Notes: a model not told the origin generated them from the letters alone. A stretch of 64,000 nucleotides of DNA from Williamsia phyllosphaerae (GCF_014635305.1 NZ_BMCS01000001.1:186001-250000), one strand, 5' to 3'. Positions 55,036 through 63,860 are shown, counted from the stretch's first letter. Translations and numbers: made by a program.

Positions 55036-55431
55036 CTATGCCGGTGACTCGGTCGGATAGTCGAGGGCACGACAAGCCTCGAGCAGGCGGCGGTCGTAGG
55101 CGACCACCGCTGTCAACTCGGACCGGATCTGAGCGGCCGACGCCAGGTGGATCGCGTCGAGCGAACGCAGCGTCGGCGGACCGATCGTCTCGGCCAGCGC
55201 GATCACCCGCTCCGAGATCGGGATGGTGTCGAGAAGATCGAGGACACTCCGCGCCCGCTCCGTCAGCCCGGGACCGCCGTCACGAAGCACCGTTCGCAAC
55301 AACTCGACGCTGCCGAGCGCACTCGTCACTGCTGTTTCACCGGCGCGGCCGGCGAGCCACCTGGTCAAGGCATCCGTTTCTCGTTCGCGTACAACGAGTT
55401 TGACCAGAGCAGACGTATCCAGATAGATCAC
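55036..55431 (-). CDS. vapC: PIN-domain toxin, VapC family
   Basis: VapC toxins are Mg-dependent RNases. The 131-residue PIN domain has its acidic residues at Asp5 ([10 protein letters not shown]), Glu43 (GSVELLRT), Asp92 ([11 protein letters not shown]) and Asp113 (VAYDRRL), so catalysis should be intact. The GTG start overlaps the antitoxin stop (GTGA), giving the usual antitoxin-first coupling. Confidence 0.9.
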   Translation of the reverse strand: MIYLDTSALVKLVVRERETDALTRWLAGRAGETAVTSALGSVELLRTVLRDGGPGLTERARSVLDLLDTIPISERVIALAETIGPPTLRSLDAIHLASAAQIRSELTAVVAYDRRLLEACRALDYPTESPA

Positions 55432-55700
55432 CGTTCCCGGCGATCCTCGTCCAGAGCGTCGGACAGACTTCCCGGCGGGAGGGTGACCGTGTTGATGCCG
55501 CCCAGTCCCTTCGAGTTCTTCGCCGCCACGATCACTCCGGCGTCGATCAGAGACTCTCGCGTACGCGCACTTTCGGTGACCGGCACCAGGCGGGCGACCA
55601 CTCTCCCGCGATTGGTCACCTCCAGCTCCTCCCCTGCCTCGACCTGCGCAAGGTATCGAGACGCGTTCTGCCGCAGCTCACGGATGCCGATGACCTTCAT
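55428..55700 (-). CDS. vapB: Phd/YefM-type antitoxin (VapB)
   Basis: The 90-residue protein begins [40 protein letters not shown], the Phd/YefM DNA-binding fold. The C-terminal half (about residues 55-90) would wrap the toxin. A TACTTT -10 element lies 6 nt before the ATG, indicating a leaderless message. A perfect palindrome overlaps this promoter, fitting autorepression by the VapBC complex. Confidence 0.88.
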   Translation of the reverse strand: MKVIGIRELRQNASRYLAQVEAGEELEVTNRGRVVARLVPVTESARTRESLIDAGVIVAAKNSKGLGGINTVTLPPGSLSDALDEDRRER

Positions 55701-55709
55701 TTCGCCAAA

Positions 55710-55728
55710 GTAGCACATGTGGTGCTAC
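55710..55728. promoter_or_regulatory. Palindromic operator overlapping the vapBC promoter
   Basis: GTAGCAC-ATGTG-GTGCTAC is a perfect 7-bp-arm inverted repeat. It overlaps the TACTTT -10 element (minus strand, 55707-55712), where a VapB-type repressor would block transcription. Confidence 0.65.
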
Positions 55729-55744
55729 ATAACCGGCCGCATCG

Positions 55745-55807
55745 GGCCCACCACGCGACAACGAGGGCCCAACACGAATGCACGACGGCCCAACCGGGCG
55801 CGGGCGC
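55745..55807. repeat. Three iteron-like 21-bp units upstream of vapBC
   Basis: GGCCCA recurs at 55745, 55766 and 55787, exactly 21 bp apart, with partial identity in the following bases (GGCCCACCACG, GGCCCAACACG, GGCCCAACCGG). The 21-bp period equals two helical turns, so proteins bound to the units would line up on one face. Confidence 0.45.
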
Positions 55808-55825
55808 AACGGCCGAACGGGCGGG

Positions 55826-56536
55826 TCAGCTGTCGGCGATGGCGGCCTGACCGCCCACACCGCTGACCGTGGTGCGCAGGGCGGCGGCGGTGACCGCGTA
55901 CATCGACGACTTGATCTCGCCGATCGTCCGACCCCGGGTGTTCTGATGCGTGCGGGCGTACTGCAGGGCCGCGGGCAGCACCTCGTCGAGCGTGACCGCG
56001 TCGTCGACGATTCCGAGCTCGCCGGCCTGCGCACCGCCGTAGCGGCGGCCGGTCACGAGCATCTCGTGGTTGACCCGCGCCGGGACCTTGTCGGCGACCA
56101 ACATGACGCTGCCGGGCGCGTAACTGGCACCGATGGTGACGCCGGGCATGCACAGGTAGCCGCGGTCGGAACGCATCACGACGTGGTCGTGGGCGAGCGC
56201 GAAGAGGGCACCTCCACCGAACGCGTGACCGGTGACCGCTGCGACGGTGGGCATCGGGAACGTGAGGATCCGGGCCAGCAGGATCTGCACGCTCTCCACG
56301 TACGGGTCGACATCGTCGACGTTGGCCAGCACCCAGGCGGTGTCGAGGCCGGTCGAGTAGAACTTGCCGAGCGCGGTGGTCACCAGCGCGGTGGGGCCGT
56401 CGCTCGCCTCGACCTCGTCGAGCAGTTCGTTGATCTTCGCGACCTGCGTCGGGCCGAAGACGTTCTCGTCGTCGCCGACCCCCTCGTCGTTGAGGTGCAG
56501 GACGAAGATGCTGTCATCGCGCGTGAGGTGAGGCAC
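55826..56536 (-). CDS. Enoyl-CoA hydratase/isomerase family protein
   Basis: The 236-residue protein has the crotonase fold. The oxyanion-hole regions are visible as FYSTGLDTAWVL (first) and VTGHAFGGGALFALAHDHVVM (second). In classical hydratases Glu residues follow in the next helices; here the region LCMPGVTIGASYAPGSV has no obvious Glu pair, so the reaction may differ (isomerase or hydrolase). The GTG start at 56536 is tentative. The tetR gene ends 14 nt upstream on the same strand. Confidence 0.8.
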   Translation of the reverse strand: MPHLTRDDSIFVLHLNDEGVGDDENVFGPTQVAKINELLDEVEASDGPTALVTTALGKFYSTGLDTAWVLANVDDVDPYVESVQILLARILTFPMPTVAAVTGHAFGGGALFALAHDHVVMRSDRGYLCMPGVTIGASYAPGSVMLVADKVPARVNHEMLVTGRRYGGAQAGELGIVDDAVTLDEVLPAALQYARTHQNTRGRTIGEIKSSMYAVTAAALRTTVSGVGGQAAIADS

Positions 56537-56550
56537 TCCCGCACCATATG

Positions 56551-57111
56551 TCAGCGCAGGACCGCGTCGACCACCAACTCCGCCACTTGTTCGTCGGTCA
56601 TCGAGCTGCCGGGGATCAACATGTGCGAATACACGATGCGCACCATGAACTCCGACGCCGCACGGGCGTTCGGACGCAGCGCGGCCGCGAGCTCGGGTTG
56701 GGCGTCGAGGTCGGGCAGGCACCGCGTGACGATCACGTCGACCAGCGTCGTGTCGGTGGTCCGGTCGTCACCGCTGGCGACCAACGTCGACACCAACTCG
56801 GCAGGCTCGTTGCGCAGCAGGTACTGCAGCGCCTCGTGGTCTCGGATGTAGCCGAGCACCTGCACGATCAGGGTGGTGATCTTCTCGCGGGGGTCGTCGA
56901 CCGTGCCGATCCACGTGTCGATCCGGTCGTGCAGCACCGACACCTCGCGGTCGACGATCGCGGCCAGCAGTTCGTCGCGGCCACCGAACACCCGGTAGGC
57001 CGTCGCCCGGCCGACCCCGGCCTGGCGTGCCACCGACGTCAGGTTCAGCGCCTGTGCACCGAAGCGCGACACCACCGACACGGCGACGTCGACCAGCCGT
57101 TCACGCTCCAT
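56551..57111 (-). CDS. TetR family regulator
   Basis: The 186-residue protein has an N-terminal TetR helix-turn-helix (about residues 8-52, ALNLTSVARQAGVGRATAYRVFGGRDELLAAIV) and a helical ligand-binding C-terminal domain. TACCGT lies 6 nt before the ATG, so the start is set and the message is leaderless. It is followed at 14 nt by the enoyl-CoA hydratase gene, which it probably co-regulates. Confidence 0.88.
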   Translation of the reverse strand: MERERLVDVAVSVVSRFGAQALNLTSVARQAGVGRATAYRVFGGRDELLAAIVDREVSVLHDRIDTWIGTVDDPREKITTLIVQVLGYIRDHEALQYLLRNEPAELVSTLVASGDDRTTDTTLVDVIVTRCLPDLDAQPELAAALRPNARAASEFMVRIVYSHMLIPGSSMTDEQVAELVVDAVLR

Positions 57112-57261
57112 GCGACGACGGTAATGGATCGTCCCGGGCACGATCGGGTGGGACGTAGGCTCGGGTCAACGCTCGAACCAGTCTCGCAAGCAGCGCCGGG
57201 GCACCCGCTGACGTGTTCGTCGTGGCGATCAGGTGGTTCGGACCCTGCGCGGAGGATTCCC

Positions 57262-58155
57262 TTGACCGATCCCAGAGTGCGCGCCGTGTTGCGCGACACC
57301 GGGCGCATCCTCGGCCGCGGTGATCTCGCCGGCGCCGCCGGCACGATGACGTACTTCGCCGCGATCGCCGTGGTGCCCTGGGTGTTGCTCGCGGTGTGGT
57401 CGCTGACCTGGTTCGACGGCGTGGACAGCGCCGAGCGGACGCTTCTGCGGCTGCGCGTTCTCATCCCGCCGGACATGGGCGCGCGGCCCGTGTTCGACAC
57501 CGTCGTGCACACCGGCACCCATCTCGGGCTGCTGGGCATCGTGGTCATGCTGTTCCCGGCATCGTTCTACGGCGAGGGGCTGCGCCGCGCATGTGTGCCG
57601 ATGCACGAGCGGTCCGATCGGTTGACCAGCTGGCGTGGCCGCATCTCGATGATGGCGTTGGTCGTCGTCGTACCGCCGCTGACGTGGATCCATGTGCGGG
57701 TCGGCACCCTGCTCGTCGGACTCTCGCCGGAGGGCGGCGCCGACGGCTGGGGGCCGTTCGCACTGCGCGTCTGGGCCGGCTTCACGATCACATGGTTGCT
57801 GCTGAGTGTGGTCCTCACCTGGGTCTTTCGCGAGGTCACCCCGGGCAAACCCCGGTGGTGGGTCGCACTCGCGGGCGCGACGGTCACCGCGTCGTTCGTG
57901 TCCGGTTTCGCGCAGGGGTTCCTGCTGTTCCTGTCGATCGGCATCGACATCGGCATCCCGTACGGCGGCCTGCGCGTCGTCGGAGGCGTTGTGGCCGTCG
58001 GCTTGTGGCTCTACCTCATGCACATCCTCATCATCACCGGATGGGCGCTGACCCAGGCGATCGATCACCGCGACGATCGAGCGCAGGCCGCGCCGGTGTC
58101 GCATCCGGACGCAGCTGATGACGGATCGCCACCAGCAGCTGCGCCATCCCGATGA
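57262..58155 (+). CDS. YihY/BrkB family membrane protein
   Basis: The 297-residue protein has six transmembrane segments in the YihY (formerly RNase BN) arrangement, with LAGAAGTMTYFAAIAVVPWVLLAVW at the first and SIGIDIGIPYGGLRVVGGVVAVGLWLYLMHILIITGWAL near the end. TTG at 57262 is supported by GGAGG at 57251-57255. Members are suggested membrane transporters or lipid-related proteins. Its last 122 bp overlap the end of the convergent CDP-alcohol transferase gene. Confidence 0.85.
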   Translation: MTDPRVRAVLRDTGRILGRGDLAGAAGTMTYFAAIAVVPWVLLAVWSLTWFDGVDSAERTLLRLRVLIPPDMGARPVFDTVVHTGTHLGLLGIVVMLFPASFYGEGLRRACVPMHERSDRLTSWRGRISMMALVVVVPPLTWIHVRVGTLLVGLSPEGGADGWGPFALRVWAGFTITWLLLSVVLTWVFREVTPGKPRWWVALAGATVTASFVSGFAQGFLLFLSIGIDIGIPYGGLRVVGGVVAVGLWLYLMHILIITGWALTQAIDHRDDRAQAAPVSHPDAADDGSPPAAAPSR

Positions 58156-58804
58156 TCGCGAGAACGGACCCGACCACCCCGATCGACGTCACGAGCACGG
58201 GACCGGTGACGAACGACGCCGCGTCGACACCCCACCGACGCAGGCACCACACAATTCCGACCGAGAGAGATCCGAACACCGCGACCAGCACGCGGGAGGG
58301 TCTCTCCCACAGTGTGATCCGAGCCGGCCCGTTCATGCCGGCGGCCTGCGCGGTGGCTCGGGCCGACTCCAACAACAGGGTGATCAGTGCGAGGACGATC
58401 CCGAGCCACATCGGCATCCCCAGCACGACGAGCACCCCGATGAGCAGGACGTCGGAGCAGCGGTCGGCGAGGGGGTCGATCACCTTGCCCCATCGGGAGA
58501 CCGAGTCGGTCTGGATCGCCAACGCGCCGTCGACGCCGTCGAGGACGGCGGCGAGGGTGACCACAGCCGCGGCGACGATCGGCCACCACCGACCGAGCGC
58601 GGCGAGTCCGGGGGCGGCAGCCATCACCACGACCGTCGACCATGTCACCGCGTTCGGGGAAAGCCGAACGCGAGCAAGTGGTCTGGCGCACGCGTGAGAC
58701 AGCACGACCCACCCCGAGATCCACCGTGAGGCATCGGCGTCGACACCGCCGTGTAGTTGCGACCAACGATCGAGCGTCTCCTGCCGCGTCGTCGGGGCGG
58801 TCAT
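58034..58804 (-). CDS. CDP-alcohol phosphatidyltransferase family protein with altered motif
   Basis: The 256-residue protein has about six transmembrane helices and the CDP-alcohol signature, read as DGVDGALAI, then 8 residues, G-x3-D-x3-D (GKVIDPLAD). All catalytic Asp and Gly residues are present, but the Arg after Ala is replaced by Ile. Products of related enzymes include phosphatidylglycerol phosphate, phosphatidylinositol phosphate and cardiolipin; the alcohol here cannot be told. The tail overlaps the YihY gene by 122 bp. Confidence 0.8.
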   Translation of the reverse strand: MTAPTTRQETLDRWSQLHGGVDADASRWISGWVVLSHACARPLARVRLSPNAVTWSTVVVMAAAPGLAALGRWWPIVAAAVVTLAAVLDGVDGALAIQTDSVSRWGKVIDPLADRCSDVLLIGVLVVLGMPMWLGIVLALITLLLESARATAQAAGMNGPARITLWERPSRVLVAVFGSLSVGIVWCLRRWGVDAASFVTGPVLVTSIGVVGSVLAIIGMAQLLVAIRHQLRPDATPARPALDRRGDRSPGSAPIR

Positions 58805-58847
58805 GATCGGGTGCCCCTCGGCGTCTCGTGGACGATGTGTTGTCGAT

Positions 58848-58862
58848 TCGACATGATGTCGA
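58848..58862. promoter_or_regulatory. Palindrome upstream of the CDP-alcohol transferase gene
   Basis: TCGACAT-G-ATGTCGA is a perfect 7-bp-arm palindrome about 45 nt before the start codon. It is a possible operator. The rest of the 280-bp spacer 58805-59084 shows no gene. Confidence 0.4.
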
Positions 58863-59084
58863 TCCTCTGCCGGGCCGAATCACGATGCCTCGCTGCACGA
58901 TCGAGCACATTCACCGACCTCGGCGACACAGGTGCCGCAGGATGAGAGGTGCGGGAGATCGGGCAACGGCCCGGGGTTCCGGGCCCCCGGACGATGTCTC
59001 GGCCTGGAAACGGCATCATCGGGGCCAGAGCTAACTGTGTAACCCGGTCCCCCGACCATACCCGGGCGCAGGTGTCTCGACCCG

Positions 59085-60026
59085 TCAGCGCAGGGCGGCG
59101 GGTCCGTCGACCGGTTCGACATCGGGCACCTCGAGCGCATGCGTGCGGGCCCGCGGCCGACGCCTGCTCCACGCGACGCCACCCAGGCACAGCGCTCCAC
59201 CGACGAGACCGACCGCGGTGGGGACCTCACCGAGCGTGGCCCACGACAGGAGGATCGCGATCGCCGGGACCACCAGAGTGGTCGCCGCCATCTTCCCGGC
59301 GTCGGTCCGGGTGAGGGCATAGGCCCAGGTGGTGAACGCGATCGCGGTCGGCCCGACACCGAGGAAGACGACGCCGACGATCGCACCCGCAGGCGCATCG
59401 ACCACCTCTCCCATGGCCTGGGGCGCGAACGGGACCGTCGCGAGGAGGCCGGCCAGGCAGCCCACCCAGGTGGCGGTGACCGCGTCGACCGTCTTGAGCG
59501 CGACCTTCTGCATCAGCACACCGGCGGCGTAGAGCACCGCGGTGATCAGACCGAGCACGACGCCGAGCATGTCGTTGGACCCGCCGCCGGTGCCACCGAA
59601 GGCGATGAGCAGGACACCGGCGAACGCGACCACCATGCCGATCACGAGCGGACGCGGGAAGCCCTCCCCCATGAAGAGCCCGGCAAAGACCGCGACGAGG
59701 ATCGGCGCGAAATTCACCAGGAGAGCGGCGGTTCCGGCGTCGAGATGTCGCTCGGCCCAGTTCAACAGCACGGTGTAGGCGCCGAACCACAGCAGGCCGT
59801 AGCCGATCACCAATACGAGCGCACGCCCCCGCGGCAGCGGCTTGCGGAAGCGCAGCGCGATCGCGGCGAGCCCGATGAACCCGACCAGGAGTCGGCCGAA
59901 GGCCAACGCACCCGGCGAGAAGTGCTCGCCGACCGACCGGATCACGACGAACGACGATGCCCACAGCAGCACGGTGGTCAGCGCGGCCAGAAGAGGGAGG
60001 TTCACACGGTCGGTCACGCGCTGCAT
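59085..60026 (-). CDS. EamA/DMT family transporter
   Basis: The 313-residue protein has ten transmembrane helices as two EamA repeats: LLWASSFVVIRSVGEHFSPGALAFGRLL starts the first, and GVVLGLITAVLYAAGVLMQKVAL starts the second. Family members export metabolites such as amino acids. AAAGGG lies 5-6 nt before the ATG. It is divergent from a LysR gene with a clear inverted repeat between, so that regulator probably controls it. Confidence 0.88.
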   Translation of the reverse strand: MQRVTDRVNLPLLAALTTVLLWASSFVVIRSVGEHFSPGALAFGRLLVGFIGLAAIALRFRKPLPRGRALVLVIGYGLLWFGAYTVLLNWAERHLDAGTAALLVNFAPILVAVFAGLFMGEGFPRPLVIGMVVAFAGVLLIAFGGTGGGSNDMLGVVLGLITAVLYAAGVLMQKVALKTVDAVTATWVGCLAGLLATVPFAPQAMGEVVDAPAGAIVGVVFLGVGPTAIAFTTWAYALTRTDAGKMAATTLVVPAIAILLSWATLGEVPTAVGLVGGALCLGGVAWSRRRPRARTHALEVPDVEPVDGPAALR

Positions 60027-60123
60027 GGTGCCCTTTCGTCGGTGGTCGTCGATCACAGCATCCCGCCTCCGAACGCGGAGGGTCCGGCGGCTTTCGGACA
60101 TGAGGTTGCCCGCATCGCCAGAT

Positions 60124-60144
60124 AAGCACAAGCTGTTTGTGCTT
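60124..60144. promoter_or_regulatory. LysR-type operator between eamA and lysR genes
   Basis: AAGCACAA and TTGTGCTT form a perfect 8-bp-arm inverted repeat with a 5-nt spacer in the divergent spacer. It contains a T-N11-A arrangement as expected for LysR regulators. It lies about 40 bp before the LysR -10 element. Confidence 0.65.
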
Positions 60145-60165
60145 GATGACGATTAAGTGCAGCTG

Positions 60166-60171
60166 TAGTGT
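60166..60171 (+). promoter_or_regulatory. -10 element of the lysR-type gene (leaderless)
   Basis: TAGTGT is followed by 8 nt and the ATG at 60180. No ribosome-binding site is seen. Confidence 0.45.
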
Positions 60172-60179
60172 CTGTCGCC

Positions 60180-61091
60180 ATGATCGATGTGCACCGCCTT
60201 CGCGTGTTCCGGGCCGTGGTCGCCGACGGATCGATCGCCGGCGCCGCCTCCGGACTCGGCTACACGTCGTCGGCCATCAGCCAACACATCACCGCCCTCC
60301 AACGCGAGACCGGCCTCGCGCTGCTCGAACGACAGGGCCGCGGCCTCGTGCCCACCGAAGCCGGTCGCATCCTCGCCGAGCGCAGCGCGGTGGTGTTCGA
60401 GCGCCTGGCCGACGTCGAGGCGTTGATCGGCGATCTCCGACACGGCCGGGTCGGGACGTTGTCGGTGAGCTACTTCTCGTCTGCGGGCGCCGCATGGATC
60501 CCGCCTATCGTCGCCGCGCTCACCCGGGAGTTCCCGAAGCTCCGGTTGGACCTGCGATTGATCGAACTGCGCGCCGAGGGCGCCGATCCCCCCGACGTCG
60601 AGATCTTCGTCGACGGGGTGGAGTCGTCAGAGCTCGCCGGTTACCGGACGTATCCGCTGCTGTCGGCCCCCTATTACGCGGTCGTCCCGCGGACGAACCC
60701 ATTGGCCGGGCGGGCATCGGTCGAGCTCGGTGAGCTCCGCGACCAGGCGTGGGTCGACAACGACGTGGCCCGCGGCCCGTGTCGCCAGGTGTTGCTCGAC
60801 GCCTGTGCCGCAGCCGGTTTCACCCCGAGCTTCGGGGTCGAGACGCAGGACTACCCGACCGCGATCCGCTTCGTCGCGGAGGGGGTGGGGATCACGGTGC
60901 TCGCCGAACTGGGCCTCGGCACACTCCCCGACGCCGTCGTCGCGATCCCCGTCACCGACCCCACACCGACGCGTCGGATCTCGGTGCGTGTACGCGAGGT
61001 GGTCGCCGACAACCCGGCGGTGGTGCGAGCACTCGAATTGCTGCGCGCACGGGCCGGCGTCGGCCGCTCGGAGGCCGTCAGCTCGGGATGA
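60180..61091 (+). CDS. LysR family transcriptional regulator
   Basis: The 303-residue protein has the N-terminal winged helix (HRLRVFRAVVADGSIAGAASGLGYTSSAISQHI, about residues 5-37) and a type-2 periplasmic-binding effector domain. It starts with MIDVHRLRV at a leaderless ATG. It is divergent from the EamA transporter gene, with a shared operator; the usual arrangement is that the regulator activates the exporter when its substrate accumulates. Its last 14 bp overlap the small membrane protein gene. Confidence 0.88.
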   Translation: MIDVHRLRVFRAVVADGSIAGAASGLGYTSSAISQHITALQRETGLALLERQGRGLVPTEAGRILAERSAVVFERLADVEALIGDLRHGRVGTLSVSYFSSAGAAWIPPIVAALTREFPKLRLDLRLIELRAEGADPPDVEIFVDGVESSELAGYRTYPLLSAPYYAVVPRTNPLAGRASVELGELRDQAWVDNDVARGPCRQVLLDACAAAGFTPSFGVETQDYPTAIRFVAEGVGITVLAELGLGTLPDAVVAIPVTDPTPTRRISVRVREVVADNPAVVRALELLRARAGVGRSEAVSSG

Positions 61092-61233
61092 TGTTGCTCG
61101 ACGTCAGGTCGGGGACGGTCGCGTACTCGTGTGACTCGTCGTCCCGGGTGACGAGGAACGCGGTCAACATGACCATCGACCACGTCGACAGCACGAAGGC
61201 CTGGATGATGATGAGCAACGGAACGATCGACAT
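61078..61233 (-). CDS. Small single-span membrane protein (51 residues)
   Basis: The frame encodes MSIVPLLIIIQAFVLSTWSM, a hydrophobic helix, then a polar tail ending PDLTSSNIIPS. GGGAG lies 6 nt before the ATG, which supports real translation. It converges with the LysR gene. No family is recognised. It could be a subunit-like small membrane protein or a regulator of a neighbouring membrane system. Confidence 0.55.
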   Translation of the reverse strand: MSIVPLLIIIQAFVLSTWSMVMLTAFLVTRDDESHEYATVPDLTSSNIIPS

Positions 61234-61360
61234 GGGTACTCCCGGGGGACGCGGGGCACGAGGCCCCAGGGATCCACACTGACCCACGAACGGTACGAAG
61301 CACCCACCGTAGGTCCGACGGACAGCTCGTGTCGACCGGACGTACCCCCGGTGTGAGCAG

Positions 61361-61400
61361 GTCGACACCGCCCCTGAGCAGGTGCTCAGGGGCGGTCGAC
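61361..61400. terminator. Terminator hairpin downstream of fgd1
   Basis: CGCCCCTGAGCA at 61369-61380 pairs with 61383-61394, with further GTCGAC sequence on both outer sides. It lies 18 nt past the fgd1 stop, which is read on the minus strand. Confidence 0.75.
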
Positions 61401-61411
61401 GACCGGACAGG

Positions 61412-62428
61412 TCAGACCGAGAGCTTGCGCAGACGCGGCTCGAGGTCCTTCTGGAAGTTGGTGAGGAAGCGCTGCTGGTCGTGTCCGGGGGCGTGGAACA
61501 CGAGGTGGTTCAGGCCGGCGTCGGTGTACTGCTTGACCGCCTCGACGGCCTCGTCGGGGTCGGAGGCGACGATCCAGCGCTTGGCGACCTGCTCGATCGG
61601 CAGCTCGTCGGCGAGACGTTCCATCTCCGTCGAGCTGTTGACGCTGTGCTTCTGCTCCTGCGTCAACGACAGCGGCGCCCAGAACCGGGTGTTCTCCAGG
61701 GCGAGGTCCGGGTCCGGATCGTAGGAGATCTTGATCTCGATCATCTTGTCGATCTCGGCGACGTCGCGCTCGGCCTTCTCGGCACCCTCGGCGACCGCGG
61801 GCAGCAGCTTGTCGGTGTAGAGCTCCATGCCCTTGCCGGAGGTGCAGATGAAGCCGTCTCCGGAGCGACCCGCGTAGCGGGCGACCACCGGGCCACCGGC
61901 CGCGACGTACACCGGCACGGGCTTGTCCGGGATGTCGTACATGTAGGCGCCCTGGGTGGTGTAGTACTCACCCTCGAAGTCGACCTGCTCGCCGGTCCAC
62001 AGCTCACGCATGAGCTTGATGGCCTCGCGCAGACGGGCGAAACGCTCCTTGAACTCGGGCCATTCGCCCTGGAACCCGGTGGCGTACTCGTTGAGCGCCT
62101 CGCCGGTACCGACGCCGAGCATGATGCGCTCGGGGTAGAGACAGCTCATCGACGCGAACGCCTGCGCGATCACCGCGGGGTTGTAGCGGAAGGTCGGGGT
62201 CATCACCGATGTGCCGATCTGGACGCGCTTGGTGCGCTCACCGACCGCAGCCATCCAGGTCAGCGAGAAAGGGGCATGACCACCGTTGTGCCGCCAGGGC
62301 TGGAAGTGGTCGCTGACGGCCACCGAGTCCATACCGTGCTCCTCGGCCGAGACCGCGATCTCCACCAGCTCGCGGGGATCGAACTGCTCCGCCGATGCCT
62401 TGTAACCGAGTTTGAGTTGCTGCGCCAT
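61412..62428 (-). CDS. fgd1: F420-dependent glucose-6-phosphate dehydrogenase
   Basis: Fgd oxidises glucose-6-phosphate and reduces coenzyme F420. The 338-residue TIM-barrel protein is close to the mycobacterial enzyme; the active-site residues correspond to Asp40, His41 and Trp45 ([10 protein letters not shown]) and Glu110 ([14 protein letters not shown]). AGGAGA lies 5-6 nt before the ATG. In mycobacteria it is immediately upstream of pta-ackA; here about 10 kb of other genes intervene. Its presence means that the host makes F420. Confidence 0.96.
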   Translation of the reverse strand: MAQQLKLGYKASAEQFDPRELVEIAVSAEEHGMDSVAVSDHFQPWRHNGGHAPFSLTWMAAVGERTKRVQIGTSVMTPTFRYNPAVIAQAFASMSCLYPERIMLGVGTGEALNEYATGFQGEWPEFKERFARLREAIKLMRELWTGEQVDFEGEYYTTQGAYMYDIPDKPVPVYVAAGGPVVARYAGRSGDGFICTSGKGMELYTDKLLPAVAEGAEKAERDVAEIDKMIEIKISYDPDPDLALENTRFWAPLSLTQEQKHSVNSSTEMERLADELPIEQVAKRWIVASDPDEAVEAVKQYTDAGLNHLVFHAPGHDQQRFLTNFQKDLEPRLRKLSV

Positions 62429-62510
62429 TGCCTTCTCCTGCTCACCGGGGTTCCGCCATCAGATGACCTACGTCGCTGGCCTCCAACCTAGCGCCGTGCG
62501 TCGGCGCCGA

Positions 62511-63860
62511 TCAGACCGGTAGTGGGAGATCGAGTCGGAACACGGCGCCGGACAGTCCGGGCCCGTTGTGCCCGGCGTCGACGAGGACCAGCTCGCCGCC
62601 GTGCGATCGGGCAAGTCCTCTCGCCACCGCGAGACCGAGCCCCGACCCACCCGACCGCCGGTCGCGTGAGTCGTCCAGGCGGACCATCCGCTCGAAGATC
62701 CGCTCGCGATCGGCCGCGGCGACACCGGGGCCGGTGTCGGCGACCTCCAGGTGCGCCCAGCCCGGTGTCGAGTACACCGACGCGGCCACGCTGCCGCCGG
62801 TCGTTGCTGCCTGACAGGCGTTGTCGACGAGGTTGGCCACCACCTGACTGATGCGTCCGGCGTCGGCGACCAGGGGTACGGGATCGCCTCGAACGGTGAC
62901 CGCGATGTCCGGGTGGATCACCGCGACCCGCGCGACCTGATCGGCGACCAACGACAGCAGGTCGGTGGGCGACGGACTGAGCGTCAACCCCGCGTCGATA
63001 CGCGCCATGTCGACCATGTCGTCGACGAGCCGCCCGGCGCGTCGGGTCTCCTGTACGAGCAGGACACACAGCTGCTCTCGCTCGTCGACCGGTGTGTCGC
63101 GATCCTGCTGGAGCAGTGTCTCGGCGATCGCCTGCACCCCGGTGATGGGGGTACGCAATTCGTGCGCGGCGTCGGCGACGAAGCGCCGCACCGACTGCTG
63201 AGCAGAACGCTCGCGCGCCTCTGCGCCCTCCAAGGAATCGAGCATGTCATCGAATGCCACTGCAGTACGGCCCAACTCGGTGTCGCGACGTTGCGGCGAC
63301 AAGCGCTCCCCGCGGTGGCCGCGCGCGATGGATCGAGCCAGGGCGGTCATCGCGTCGAGCGGCGCCAACGCATAGCGGACGCCGACGAGCAACAGCACCG
63401 CGGTGAGCACGAGGGCACACAGACCGGTGATGACCATCCCCCACAGCAACCGACTCTGCACGCCGTCGAGCAGGCGGTTGTCCACTGAGAACGTCACTTC
63501 CGCGTCCCGCGCCCACGCACGGGTTCCACGGAGCTTGATCACTCGCCGCGCCTCACTCTCCGACGGCGGCAGCGGTTTGCCCACCACCGTGCCGTCGGAG
63601 AGAGTCAACTGCGCGCGTACCGAGCGTCCGTCGATCCTCGCGATGAACCCCTCGGGGGTGGCCGCGGTGCGCGCGAGTTGCCGGGCGTAGGTGACGCGGT
63701 CGGCGAGAAGGTTGTTCACATCGCGGTGTGCTGCGACGGTGAACAGCGTTCCGGCGATCGCGATCACGGCCGTCAGGACAACGGCGAGGACGGCGACGGC
63801 GATGACGGTGACCCGCGTACGCAGGGACCGGGTCCTGAGATGTCCCGACGGCGTGCTCAT
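62511..63860 (-). CDS. Sensor histidine kinase
   Basis: The 449-residue protein has transmembrane helices at about residues 16-42 and 138-162 around an extracytoplasmic domain of about 95 residues. A HAMP domain follows (YALAPLDAMTALARSIARGHRGERL), then a dimerisation domain with the phospho-His233 in DAAHELRTPITG, and an ATPase domain with NLVDNACQA, VADTGPGV and GSGLGLAVARGL. Its ATG overlaps the stop of the response regulator gene by 4 bp, so the pair is a two-component system. The signal is unknown. Confidence 0.93.
   Translation of the reverse strand: MSTPSGHLRTRSLRTRVTVIAVAVLAVVLTAVIAIAGTLFTVAAHRDVNNLLADRVTYARQLARTAATPEGFIARIDGRSVRAQLTLSDGTVVGKPLPPSESEARRVIKLRGTRAWARDAEVTFSVDNRLLDGVQSRLLWGMVITGLCALVLTAVLLLVGVRYALAPLDAMTALARSIARGHRGERLSPQRRDTELGRTAVAFDDMLDSLEGAEARERSAQQSVRRFVADAAHELRTPITGVQAIAETLLQQDRDTPVDEREQLCVLLVQETRRAGRLVDDMVDMARIDAGLTLSPSPTDLLSLVADQVARVAVIHPDIAVTVRGDPVPLVADAGRISQVVANLVDNACQAATTGGSVAASVYSTPGWAHLEVADTGPGVAAADRERIFERMVRLDDSRDRRSGGSGLGLAVARGLARSHGGELVLVDAGHNGPGLSGAVFRLDLPLPV

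Noticed and set aside
58805..59084. A hidden gene or riboswitch in the 280-bp spacer before the CDP-alcohol transferase gene
   Set aside because: Only short frames without ribosome-binding sites were seen, and no known riboswitch core; only the palindrome at 58848 stands out.
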